Shown in pieces: positions 8,401 through 14,796 of a stretch of DNA of 19,197 nt. Within the stretch, counting starts at the first letter, position 1. Every line of letters starts with the position of its first letter. Source of the stretch: Planctomycetota bacterium (GTDB taxonomy: Bacteria; Planctomycetota; UBA1135). The position numbers and the translations under genes are program-made. The notes beneath the pieces were generated by a model. The model searched no databases. It saw only the letters and a list, made by a program, of their open reading frames with translations, and was not told the DNA's origin. Location: NCBI GenBank assembly GCA_027021325.1, contig JALUUN010000028.1, positions 1-19,197 on the forward strand, written 5' to 3'.

Positions 8401-8965
8401 CCTCGCCGGCCTCGTGACCCTGCTCCAGATCCGGCCCACGCGGCGTGACCCGAACCGCAAGTACGCGCGCATGCGGATCGAGGATCTCTACGGCTCGGTG
8501 CCGGCCGTGGTCTGGCCCGACACCCTGGAGTCGGTCCGCGACCACCTGCAGGAGGACCTCGTGGGCGTCTTCGAGGGAACCCTGGAGATCAGCGACGAAG
8601 AGGTCACCCTCATGGTCCAGAGAATCCGGCCCCTGGGGCGGCCGGGCGAGGTCCGCCTGCGCGGCGACCTGTGGCTGGACCTGGACGCGGATTCTCCCCT
8701 GGAGGAGCTGGCCCGCATTCTCCAGGCCCATCCCGGAAACGCCCTGGTGCGCTTCCGCTATACCGATCCGGAGGGCCGGCAGCGCATCCTCCGGGCCGGC
8801 AGCGAGTGGCGGGTGTCCCTGGACGGGGCCCTGCTCGGGGAACTGAACCGTCTGCTGGGCGAAGGCCGGGCCCAGGTCCACCGGCGACCCGGCCAGAAGG
8901 ACCAGGTCCAGGTCCAGGAGCGGCGCCGCTACCCGCGGGAGCGAGAGACCTCGGCCCGCTCATGA
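5444..8965 (+). CDS. dnaE: DNA polymerase III subunit alpha (replicative polymerase)
   Basis: A 1173-residue full-length DnaE. The N-terminal PHP domain begins HLHVHTEYSLLDG and keeps apparent metal ligands (H8, H10, D41-H42, E67, D206-H208), so it may be an active proofreading exonuclease, unlike the degenerate E. coli domain. Polymerase motifs follow: GPGRGSAAGSLVAYCLGIT; PDIDIDF with catalytic D399 and D401; LLKMDFLGLRTL with D549; and GKMKAKAALRDVAR, FNKSHSAAYA and GVLIYQEQ. Helix-hairpin-helix and OB-fold regions (VALAGLVTLLQIRP onward, near residue 985) form the C-terminal part. It copies both strands with the DnaX clamp loader encoded in this window. It lies 73 bases after the oxoamine synthase gene, perhaps co-transcribed. 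Only an AGGA precedes the ATG, so the ribosome-binding site is weak. It is convergent with rplQ. Confidence 0.98.
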   Translation: MEPFVHLHVHTEYSLLDGANRIQDLVQATVEDGHSAIAITDHGNLFGAVEFYKACRAAGVKPILGCEVYVAQVSHKQRHHRRDNPYTHLTLLARNAEGWRNLMDLSSLAHLEGHHFRPRIDLEVLQGRGTGITCLSGCMSGPVNRELRKGDEEQALHVAGRLQDIFGKDFFYLEVMRNGIEEQDRLTEGMVRLQQRLGAPLIATNDIHYLRHEDCQVQDTLLCIHTGARREDPDRWRMDTDTLYFRTREEMNRIFADLPEALRNTLEVAEQVDLSLELGKYRLPRFEPEDGSSPEEMFRRLCEEGFARLYPGNPPEARQRLEYEMKVIREMGFVSYFLIVWDLIHYARKSGIPVGPGRGSAAGSLVAYCLGITRIDPLKYDLLFERFLNPSRISMPDIDIDFCKDRREEMIQYTRRKYGDDHVAQIITFGKMKAKAALRDVARTLDIPLPEVDKVAKKVPADPKATLAGLLKTDKEFADLARSSEIYQQWIQLAMKIEGLSRHSSVHAAGVVIADRPLREVVPLSRQDEVITTQWDMKVCEEVGLLKMDFLGLRTLTILEDALRLVRERRGEVPELGTLPLDDPRVYELLQAADTEGVFQLESDGMRRLLADLRPSSYEDLIAVLALFRPGPLRSGLHETFARRKHGQERVTYDHPLLEPILRNTYGVLIYQEQIMRVAQRLGGFSLAEADSLRKAMGKKDARLMAGFESKFLDGCQASGVPDGTARQIWNMMVQFAEYGFNKSHSAAYAMVTYQAAWMKAHYPEEFYAATFTHEAHDTDKLRILIEDARRHDIEVLPPCVQESGPAFQVPRDGCVRYGLAAVKGVGQGAAEALVQRRSALEGGRFAGYDEFLAECVAAGLNKSTLECLLKAGALDALGGSRLALLADLEEGLRIAQRTAADRERGQGSLFDLGGPAPGLPAGSAAPAGNEPPDEEDARILLEMEKEALGLYLTRHPLDPYRHILEGIAARDSRTLREAGDGSGVALAGLVTLLQIRPTRRDPNRKYARMRIEDLYGSVPAVVWPDTLESVRDHLQEDLVGVFEGTLEISDEEVTLMVQRIRPLGRPGEVRLRGDLWLDLDADSPLEELARILQAHPGNALVRFRYTDPEGRQRILRAGSEWRVSLDGALLGELNRLLGEGRAQVHRRPGQKDQVQVQERRRYPRERETSARS

Positions 8966-9005
8966 GCCGGACGGCGGCGGCCCGGCCGCCTGGCTGGAAG
9001 GCGAC

Positions 9006-9038
9006 CGGGCGGCGGGGCCGCCTGCACCCCGCCGCCCG
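9006..9038. terminator. Strong GC hairpin between convergent dnaE and rplQ
   Basis: A perfect 12-base inverted repeat (CGGGCGGCGGGG at 9006-9017 and CCCCGCCGCCCG at 9027-9038) encloses a 9-base loop in the 94-base gap between the dnaE and rplQ stops. A second short GC stem, GGCGG/CCGCC, lies near 8974-8990. Neither strand has a T-tract after the stem, so if it terminates, it is not a canonical intrinsic terminator. Its symmetry and position would let it act for both transcripts. Confidence 0.5.
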
Positions 9039-9059
9039 CATCCTGGGCTCCGGCCCCGG

Positions 9060-9464
9060 TCAGTCCTCGGTGTCGCGAACCTGCTCGCCAGGAGGTTCCG
9101 GCGAACGCTCCACGAATTCGAAGATCGCACGCGGCGCCTTGTCGCCCAGGCGCGGCGTGGCCAGCTTGAGGATCCGGGTGTAGCCGCCCGGACGGTCGCG
9201 GAAGCGCGGCCCGATCACGTTGAAGAGCCTGGCCACGGCCTTCTCGTTGTTGCCCAGGAGGGCCAGGGCCCGGCGGTAGTTGTGCAGGGTCTTCTCCCGC
9301 CCCAGGCTCACCAGTTTCTCCACGAAGGGACGGTGCGCCTTGGCCTTGACCAGGGTGGTCTCGATGCGCTCGTGCTCGATGAGGGCCGCCGCCAGGTTGC
9401 GGGCCAGGGCCCGGCGGTGGGCGCCGGTGCGGGACAGCTTGCGGGTCTTGACGCGATGTCGCAT
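9060..9464 (-). CDS. rplQ: 50S ribosomal protein L17 (bL17)
   Basis: A 134-residue L17, starting MRHRVKTRKLSRTGAHRRAL, the usual bL17 N-terminus. It continues with ERIETTLVKAKAHRPFVEKL and GYTRILKLATPRLGDKA, all family hallmarks. It binds 23S rRNA domain III near the peptide exit side of the large subunit. It is the last gene of the alpha operon, 33 bases after rpoA, and ends before a strong hairpin. The C-terminal tail (SPEPPGEQVRDTED) is acidic and probably disordered; length is slightly above the 120-130 common in other bacteria. Confidence 0.98.
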   Translation of the reverse strand: MRHRVKTRKLSRTGAHRRALARNLAAALIEHERIETTLVKAKAHRPFVEKLVSLGREKTLHNYRRALALLGNNEKAVARLFNVIGPRFRDRPGGYTRILKLATPRLGDKAPRAIFEFVERSPEPPGEQVRDTED

Positions 9465-9497
9465 GGTTCGGCTCAGGGCGCGGAGGCGGTTGTCGGA

Positions 9498-10514
9498 TCA
9501 GCTGCTGGCAGAGCCGAGGATCTCCTCGCGGTCCATGCCGATGCTGAGATCCAGCTCCGCGAGCTTCTTCTCGATCTCGGTGAGGACCGTCTGCCCCAGG
9601 TTCTTGATGGCCAGGAGGTCCTCCTTGGTCTTGAAGACCAGGTCGCCCAGGGTGGCGATGCCGGCCACGTCCAGGCAGTTGCGCGCCCGGGTCGAGAGGT
9701 CCAGCCTCTCGATGCCCTCGTTGAGGAGGGCGCCGATCTTCTCGCGGCGCCGCTCCAGGGCCGCGTCCACCGGCCGGACCTCGTCCACCACCGGAATCCC
9801 GTGCTTGGGCTCGGAGAACTGAACGAAGGGGTTCAGGTGCTTGCGGAAGATCTTGGCGGCCTCGACCAGGGCCATCTGCGGTTCCACGGTGCCGTCCGTC
9901 CAGACCTCCAGGACCAGACGGTCGTAGTTCGTGAACTTGCCGACCCGGGTAGCCTCCACGGAGTGGCGGACGCGCATGACCGGACTGAAGGCGGCGTCCA
10001 GGGGGATCAGGCCGATCTCGTCCACGGGCTCGCCGGTCTCCTCGGCCGCCACGTAGCCACGTCCCCGGCGCACCCGCAGGGTAGCCTGGAAGCGCACCCC
10101 CTCCTTGGTGATGGTGCAGATGCGCTGGTCCTCGTTGACCACCTTGACACCCGTCGGGCATTGCAGGTCCTTTCCCGTCACCTCCGCGGGGCCGGTGACC
10201 TCCACGGGGATCTCCACCGGGGTCTCGCCGTCCACCTGGAAGCGAAGAGCCTTCACGTTGAGCACGATCTCGGTCACGTCCTCGAGGATCCCCTCGATGG
10301 ACTTGAACTCGTGCTCCACTCCCTCGATCTGGAGGGCGGTTACGGCCGTTCCCTCGATCGAGCTCAAGAGCACTCGCCTCAGGCCGTTTCCGATCGTATG
10401 GCCGAAGCCACGCTCGAAAGGCTCCACATGGAACCGGCCATAGGTCTTGTCCTCGTTCTCCGCGGCCAGGGTCACCCCCGACGGCAGTTCGAAGTCACGC
10501 CAGCGGATGCGCAT
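9498..10514 (-). CDS. rpoA: DNA-directed RNA polymerase subunit alpha
   Basis: A 338-residue alpha subunit. The N-terminal assembly domain (about 1-235) contains GFGHTIGNGLRRVLLSSIEG, the dimerisation and beta/beta' contact region. The C-terminal domain holds LSTRARNCLDVAGIATLGDL and NLGQTVLTEIEKKL, two helix-hairpin-helix units used for promoter UP elements and activators. Residues equivalent to E. coli R265 and N268 (in TRARNC) are kept, but the K298 position appears to be Thr (GQTV instead of GKKS). The ATG is preceded by GAGGAG about 9 bases upstream. It lies between rpsK and rplQ, with rpsD missing from the interval. Confidence 0.98.
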   Translation of the reverse strand: MRIRWRDFELPSGVTLAAENEDKTYGRFHVEPFERGFGHTIGNGLRRVLLSSIEGTAVTALQIEGVEHEFKSIEGILEDVTEIVLNVKALRFQVDGETPVEIPVEVTGPAEVTGKDLQCPTGVKVVNEDQRICTITKEGVRFQATLRVRRGRGYVAAEETGEPVDEIGLIPLDAAFSPVMRVRHSVEATRVGKFTNYDRLVLEVWTDGTVEPQMALVEAAKIFRKHLNPFVQFSEPKHGIPVVDEVRPVDAALERRREKIGALLNEGIERLDLSTRARNCLDVAGIATLGDLVFKTKEDLLAIKNLGQTVLTEIEKKLAELDLSIGMDREEILGSASS

Positions 10515-10578
10515 GGATGCCTCTCCTCGGTTCCTGTTGGGCTCGGTCGGTGCTGCTGATGGGTGGTGCGGCAGGGTT

Positions 10579-10965
10579 TCAGACCCGGCGCTTCTTGGGC
10601 GGACGGCAGCCGTTGTGCGGCAGCGGCGTCACATCCTCGATCAGAGTGATGCGCAGACCGCCCTGGTGCAGGCCCCGGATGGCACTCTCGCGTCCGGAGC
10701 CAGGTCCCTTGACCTTGACCTCGACCTCCCGGAGGCCGAGCTTGTAGGCCGCCTCGGCGGCCCGGTTCGCCGCCATCTGCGCGGCAAAGGGCGTGCTCTT
10801 TCGAGAGCCCTTGTAGCCGACGGAGCCGGAGGACTCCCAGGTGATGACGTTGCCCTTCGGATCCGTCAGGGTGACGATCGTGTTGTTGAAGGTGGAACGG
10901 ATGTGGGCATAGCCACGGGCTCCAACCTTCCTGGACTTGCGCTTGCTGGACTTGGCGGCGCTCAT
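10579..10965 (-). CDS. rpsK: 30S ribosomal protein S11 (uS11)
   Basis: A 128-residue S11. The core motifs ARGYAHIRSTFNNTIVTLTD, WESSGSVGYKGSRKSTPFAA and VKVKGPGSGRESAIRGL are diagnostic, and the C-terminus ends GCRPPKKRRV as in nearly all bacterial S11. It sits on the platform of the small subunit with S6, S18 and S21, near the mRNA exit. It follows rpsM by 49 bases and precedes rpoA by 64 bases. Those 64 bases, where many bacteria carry rpsD, contain no open frame. The N-terminus is basic and short. Confidence 0.98.
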   Translation of the reverse strand: MSAAKSSKRKSRKVGARGYAHIRSTFNNTIVTLTDPKGNVITWESSGSVGYKGSRKSTPFAAQMAANRAAEAAYKLGLREVEVKVKGPGSGRESAIRGLHQGGLRITLIEDVTPLPHNGCRPPKKRRV

Positions 10966-11014
10966 GCTGCGGCGGGTTCGATGGCGTCTCGGAGGGAAGA
11001 TCCGCTGGGCCGGA

Positions 11015-11398
11015 TCACTTCATGGCCTTGACCGACTTCTTTCCGGCGACGGTCTTCTTGGGCCCCTTGCGGGTGCGGGCGTTGGTGCGGGTGCGCTGCC
11101 CCCGGACCGGAAGGCCGCGCCGGTGGCGAAGGCCCCGGTAGCAGGCAATGTCGCGCAGGCGCGTGATGTTCTGGGTGATCTGCCGCCGCAAGGCTCCCTC
11201 GAGGACGAAATTGCGCTCCAGGTAGGTCGCCAGGGACTGGAGTTCCTCCTCGGTGATGTCCTTGGCGCGCCGGTCCGGATCGAGGCCCAGGTCCTGGCAG
11301 ACCCTGGCGGCCCGGGTCGGCCCGATCCCGAACAGGTAGGTCAGGGCGACGACAGTGCGCTTGTCGCCGGGAATGTCGACTCCGATGACGCGGGGCAT
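11015..11398 (-). CDS. rpsM: 30S ribosomal protein S13 (uS13)
   Basis: A 127-residue S13 starting MPRVIGVDIPGDKRTVVALT, followed by YLFGIGPTRA, the helix-two-turn-helix region. The C-terminal rRNA- and tRNA-contacting tail is RGLRHRRGLPVRGQRTRTNA followed by RTRKGPKKTVAGKK. It lies in the head of the 30S subunit and contacts the P-site tRNA and L5 across the subunit bridge. It is the first ribosomal gene after rpmJ, 24 bases downstream of it. In E. coli this is where S4 represses the operon, but rpsD is not encoded here. Confidence 0.98.
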   Translation of the reverse strand: MPRVIGVDIPGDKRTVVALTYLFGIGPTRAARVCQDLGLDPDRRAKDITEEELQSLATYLERNFVLEGALRRQITQNITRLRDIACYRGLRHRRGLPVRGQRTRTNARTRKGPKKTVAGKKSVKAMK

Positions 11399-11422
11399 GG
11401 TGCTTCTCGGGGATGCCGGGGG

Positions 11423-11539
11423 TCAGCCCTGGCGCTGCTTGTGACGGGGGTCGCGGCGGCACACCACCCGGAGGACTCCGTGGCGGCGGATGATCCTGCA
11501 GCTGTCGCAGATGCGGCGGACGCTGGCGCGGACTTTCAT
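11423..11539 (-). CDS. rpmJ: 50S ribosomal protein L36 (bL36, zinc type)
   Basis: A 38-residue protein starting MKVRASVRRICDSCRIIRRH. The zinc ligands are all present: C11, C14, C27 and H33 (CDSC ... VVCRRDPRH), so this is the zinc-binding form. It ends KQRQG, exactly in line with the 37-38 residues of bacterial L36. It binds 23S rRNA near the GTPase-associated and sarcin-ricin region. It lies 31 bases after infA and 24 before rpsM, the standard order. No Shine-Dalgarno is visible upstream of the ATG (GATTCCAGACCCCAGCCGAC precedes it), so translation may be coupled to infA. Confidence 0.96.
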   Translation of the reverse strand: MKVRASVRRICDSCRIIRRHGVLRVVCRRDPRHKQRQG

Positions 11540-11570
11540 GGCGGTCGGCTGGGGTCTGGAATCGGGGGTC

Positions 11571-11849
11571 TCAGCGGCGTCGGCGCCCACGGCCCCCGCG
11601 GCGTCGGCGGCTGCGGCCTCCTCCTGGCCGGCGCTCGCCCCGGTAGACGATGCGGCAACGGGTGAGGTCGTAGGGCGACATCTCCACGGTGATGGTGTCC
11701 CCGGGCGTGATGCGGATGTAGTGCATCCTCATCTTCCCGGAGATGTGGGCGAGGACTTCATGGCCGTTTTCCAGTTCCACGCGGAAGGTCGCGTTCGGCA
11801 ATGCCTCCCGGACCACCGCCTGGACCGTGATGGGTTCTTCTTTGGCCAT
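11571..11849 (-). CDS. infA: Translation initiation factor IF-1 with Arg-rich C-terminal tail
   Basis: A 92-residue S1-like OB-fold protein. Residues 1-72 match standard IF-1 throughout: ALPNATFRVELENGHEVLAH, ISGKMRMHYIRITPGD, and TVEMSPYDLTRCRIVYR. IF-1 occupies the A site of the 30S subunit during initiation with IF-2 and IF-3. Bacterial IF-1 normally ends near residue 72, but this frame runs 20 residues further, with 12 Arg and most of the rest Gly, to a TGA at 11573-11571. The tail is in frame with no break. The start at 11849 fits the family but has no obvious ribosome-binding site. It follows adk by 34 bases; map, which often sits between them, is missing. Confidence 0.95.
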   Translation of the reverse strand: MAKEEPITVQAVVREALPNATFRVELENGHEVLAHISGKMRMHYIRITPGDTITVEMSPYDLTRCRIVYRGERRPGGGRSRRRRGGRGRRRR

Positions 11850-11883
11850 GAACAGGTTCGTATCTGGCTTCGCTCGGCTGGCT

Positions 11884-12453
11884 TCAGGGTCGCTTGCTGA
11901 ACTCGGAGTCGATGGTCGCGAGGACCTCCTCCTGGATGGACTCGATGCTCCGGTCGGCCTGGATCTCCCGCAGAATCCCCCGGGACCGGTACCAATCGGC
12001 CAGCGGTCGGGTCTCCTCGCGGTAGACCTGGAGGCGGCGCTCGATGACTTCCCGGGTGTCGTCGGCTCGCCCCCGCTGCAGCAATCGGTCCACCAGGACG
12101 GAATCCGGAGCCGTGAAGTATAGCGCCAGGCGGATGGAGCCGCCAGGGGCCCGCTCCTGCAGTGCCTGGGCCTGAGCCAGGGTTCGAGGAAAGCCGTCCA
12201 GGAGGAGGATCTGGTCCTCCTCGAGGCCCTCGAGCCTCGCGGCGACCATGGACACCATGAGGTCGTCGGGCACCAGTTCGCCTCGCTCCATATACGCGGC
12301 GGCGGCCTGGCCGAGCTCGGTGCCCCGGGCCACCTCCTCCCGCAGGAGGTCCCCGGTGGAGAGGTGGACCCAGCCACGGGCCTCCGCGGCCCTCTGAGCC
12401 TGGGTGCCTTTGCCCGCGCCGGGCGGGCCGAGAAGGATGAGGATGCCGGCCAT
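11884..12453 (-). CDS. adk: Adenylate kinase (short-LID form)
   Basis: A 189-residue nucleotide kinase. Visible motifs are the P-loop GPPGAGKGT (9-17), HLSTGDLLREE in the NMP-binding region, and LLLDGFPRT (about 83-91). The LID domain is reduced to a short loop, QRGRADDTREVIERRL, with no zinc cysteines, so this is the short isoform. It interconverts ATP + AMP and 2 ADP in the cytoplasm. It lies 21 bases after secY. A sequence AGGAGG overlaps the secY TAG stop, but it is about 17 bases from the ATG, farther than ideal. Placement between secY and infA is common in bacteria. Confidence 0.97.
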   Translation of the reverse strand: MAGILILLGPPGAGKGTQAQRAAEARGWVHLSTGDLLREEVARGTELGQAAAAYMERGELVPDDLMVSMVAARLEGLEEDQILLLDGFPRTLAQAQALQERAPGGSIRLALYFTAPDSVLVDRLLQRGRADDTREVIERRLQVYREETRPLADWYRSRGILREIQADRSIESIQEEVLATIDSEFSKRP

Positions 12454-12474
12454 GACCGTCTGAGAAGCGACCTC

Positions 12475-13791
12475 CTAGCTGGCCCGCCGGGCCCAGCCGC
12501 TTCCTCCTCCTTTCATGAAGCCCTCGTAGTTGCGCATGAGGAGGTGACTGTTGAGCTTGTCCACGATGTCCAGGGCCACCCCCACGACGATCAGGATCGA
12601 GGTGCCGCCGAGAAAGTAGGCCACCGTCGGCGGAACCCGCATGCTGGAGATGATCAGGGTCGGGATGACCGCGATGATCGCCAGGAAGGCCGAGCCGGCC
12701 AGGGTGATGCGGTCCAAGACGAAGGACAGGTACTCGGCAGTCGCCTTGCCCGGCCGGATGCCCGGGATGAAGGATCCGTGCTCCTTCAGGTTGTCCGCGA
12801 TCTCCTCGGGCTGGAACATGAGCCGCACCCAGAAGAAGCTGAAGGCGAAGATCAGCCCGCAGTAGATGCTGATGTAGACGAAACCCGGCTGCGCGAAGAT
12901 GCGCCCGAAGCCCTGGAAGCCGGGCAGGCTGCCCAGGACATTGGGCACGATGAACAGCGCCTGGGCGAAGATGATCGGCATCACGCCGGCCTGGTTCACC
13001 TTCAGGGGCAGGTAGTGCCGGGTGCCGCCCAGGACCTTGCGCCCGCGGGTGAGCTTGGCCTGCTGGATGGGAATCCGCCGCTGCCCGCGTGTGATGTAGA
13101 CGACGACCAGGACGGTGCCGACCCAGATGGCGCCCATGGTGACGGCCATCTGATGGGCGTTCTCCGACAGCATCAGAAACTGCTCGAGGGCCGAGGGCAG
13201 CTGGGCGATGATCCCGCACATGATGATCACCGAGATGCCGTTGCCGATGCCGTACTCGGTGATCTGCTCCCCCAGCCACATGATGAACATGGTTCCAGCG
13301 GTGAGGGCCAGGATCAGGACCAGGCCGTAGAAGAAGTTGCCACTGCCGGCCGGGCGCAGCTGGAAGTCCGGGTTCAGGACGATGCCGGTGACCACGAAGA
13401 AGCCCTGCAGGATGCAGATCGGCACCGTCGCCAGCCGCGTCATCTGATTGATCTTCTTCTGCCCCGTGGCTCCCTCCTTGGACAGGGCCTCCAGGGACGG
13501 CACGACCTTCACCAGCAGGCTGAAGATGATGGAGGCCGAGATGTAGGGCATCACGCCGAGGGAAAAGAGCACGGCGTTGCCGATGCCCGCCCCGGTGAAG
13601 GCGTTCATGATGCCGAACAGGCTGCCCAGGGATCCGCCGCCGATCTTGTCCGCAGTGCTGCGGGCCTGCTCCAGATCGATCCCGGGGAGGGGAATCTGGA
13701 ATCCGAGGCGATAGACGAAGAGCAGCCCCAGCGTAACCAGGATCCGCTTGCGCAGCTCCGGAATCCGGAAGATGGCGAGTACCTGTTCCAT
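12475..13791 (-). CDS. secY: Preprotein translocase subunit SecY
   Basis: A 438-residue integral membrane protein, the usual SecY length. The first transmembrane segment is LVTLGLLFVYRLGFQIPLPG, followed by the plug region GSLFGIMNAFTGAGIGN. SLGVMPYISASIIFSLLVKV and the signature ITEYGIGNGISVIIMCGI are diagnostic. The cytosolic loop VYITRGQRRIPIQQAK, contacted by SecA and the ribosome, is conserved. Ten membrane segments are plausible. It forms the SecYEG channel for secretion and for SRP-dependent membrane insertion, the pathway of the SRP RNA encoded in this window. It follows rplO by 25 bases, with an AGGAGG about 12 bases before the ATG. Confidence 0.98.
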   Translation of the reverse strand: MEQVLAIFRIPELRKRILVTLGLLFVYRLGFQIPLPGIDLEQARSTADKIGGGSLGSLFGIMNAFTGAGIGNAVLFSLGVMPYISASIIFSLLVKVVPSLEALSKEGATGQKKINQMTRLATVPICILQGFFVVTGIVLNPDFQLRPAGSGNFFYGLVLILALTAGTMFIMWLGEQITEYGIGNGISVIIMCGIIAQLPSALEQFLMLSENAHQMAVTMGAIWVGTVLVVVYITRGQRRIPIQQAKLTRGRKVLGGTRHYLPLKVNQAGVMPIIFAQALFIVPNVLGSLPGFQGFGRIFAQPGFVYISIYCGLIFAFSFFWVRLMFQPEEIADNLKEHGSFIPGIRPGKATAEYLSFVLDRITLAGSAFLAIIAVIPTLIISSMRVPPTVAYFLGGTSILIVVGVALDIVDKLNSHLLMRNYEGFMKGGGSGWARRAS

Positions 13792-13816
13792 GGGCCTGGG
13801 GCCTCCTGTGGCTTCC

Positions 13817-14263
13817 TCAGCCGATTTCCTCGACCGTGCCGCCGGCGGCTTCGATCTTGGCCCGCGCCGAAGCAGAGAAACGGTGGGCGCGGACGGTCAG
13901 TCTGCGCTTCAGTTCGCCCTCCCCCAGCACCTTCAGGCGGTCGCCAGTGCGGCGGGCGAGCCCCGCCGCCAGCACGGCCTGGAGGTCCACGACGCTTCCT
14001 TCCGGCAGGTTCTCCAGGTCGCGGACATTCACCAGGGTGAAGTGTTTCTTGAAGCGGGCATTGGTGAAGCCGCGCTTCGGCACACGGCGGTAGAGGGGCA
14101 TCTGTCCGCCCTCGAAACCGAGGCGCGGGTTGTCGCCGCTGCGCGAGCGCTGGCCCTTGTGCCCGCGGCCGGCGGTCTTGCCGTGGCCGGAGCCGACGCC
14201 GCGGCCGACACGCTTGCGCGGCTTGTGCTTCACTCCCTTGGCGGTGACGTCATGGATCTGCAT
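13817..14263 (-). CDS. rplO: 50S ribosomal protein L15 (uL15)
   Basis: A 148-residue L15. The N-terminal extension with RKRVGRGVGSGHGKTAGRGH and KGQRSRSG is the universal uL15 glycine/basic motif that threads through 23S rRNA. GFEGGQMPLYRRVPKRGFTN follows. The C-terminal part KIEAAGGTVEEIG is typical. The ATG shares its A with the rpsE stop codon (TGATG), so translation is probably coupled to S5. In many bacteria rpmD sits between these two genes, but there is no space for it here. Confidence 0.98.
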   Translation of the reverse strand: MQIHDVTAKGVKHKPRKRVGRGVGSGHGKTAGRGHKGQRSRSGDNPRLGFEGGQMPLYRRVPKRGFTNARFKKHFTLVNVRDLENLPEGSVVDLQAVLAAGLARRTGDRLKVLGEGELKRRLTVRAHRFSASARAKIEAAGGTVEEIG

Positions 14264-14778
14264 CAGGCTTCCACCTCCACGCCCCGGAGATCGCTGAGTT
14301 CCTCCTTGGTGCGCAGCTGGGCGAGGCCGTCGATCGTGGCCTTCACCAGGTTGATGGGATTGGTCGAACCGTAGGCCTTGGTCAGGACGTCCTTCACTCC
14401 GGCCAGTTCGAGGACCGCCCGCACCGTGCTGCCGGCGATGATCCCGGTGCCCGGCGCGGCCGGGATCAAGCGTACGCGGCTGGAGCAGTAGTCCCCCTCC
14501 ACCTCGTGGGGAATCGTGGTTCCCACCCTCGGCACCCGGATCAGATGCTTCCGGCCGTCCTTGAAGGCCTTCTGCATGGCCACGGGAATCTCCTTGGCCT
14601 TGCCGAAGCCGTAGCCGACGACCCCGTCCTGGTTGCCGACCACGGTGAGGGCCGAAAAGGAGAAGCGGCGTCCGCCCTTCACCACCTTGGCCGAACGGTT
14701 GACCTTGATGCGCTCTTCCTTGAGTTCGCCAAGCCGTGCGGCTTCGGCCCGGTCGAGGAACTGGTACTGGCGAGCCAT
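14263..14778 (-). CDS. rpsE: 30S ribosomal protein S5 (uS5)
   Basis: A 171-residue S5. The double-stranded-RNA-binding-like N-terminal half includes VNRSAKVVKGGRRFSFSALT, VVGNQDGVVGYGFGKAKEIP and AMQKAFKDGRKHLIRVP. The C-terminal half has IPAAPGTGIIAGSTVRAVLE and SVKD-like GVKDVLTKAYGSTNPINLVK. These are diagnostic motifs of the decoding-centre fidelity protein that also lines the mRNA entry channel with S3 and S4. It lies 18 bases after rplR, and its TGA overlaps the rplO ATG by one base. Confidence 0.98.
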   Translation of the reverse strand: MARQYQFLDRAEAARLGELKEERIKVNRSAKVVKGGRRFSFSALTVVGNQDGVVGYGFGKAKEIPVAMQKAFKDGRKHLIRVPRVGTTIPHEVEGDYCSSRVRLIPAAPGTGIIAGSTVRAVLELAGVKDVLTKAYGSTNPINLVKATIDGLAQLRTKEELSDLRGVEVEA

Positions 14779-14796
14779 GCTGGTGTCTCTCCCGCT

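Noticed and set aside
5252..8881. Very long open frame on the minus strand opposite dnaE
   Set aside because: It is a shadow of dnaE: the plus strand encodes an unmistakable polymerase, and the opposite translation is low-complexity, Gly/Val/Leu/Asp-rich and matches no family. Such antisense frames are expected in GC-rich DNA.
10515..10578. A hidden small gene or rpsD relic between rpsK and rpoA
   Set aside because: The 64 bases contain no usable open frame and no S4-like peptide in any frame; only the rpoA ribosome-binding site is recognisable.
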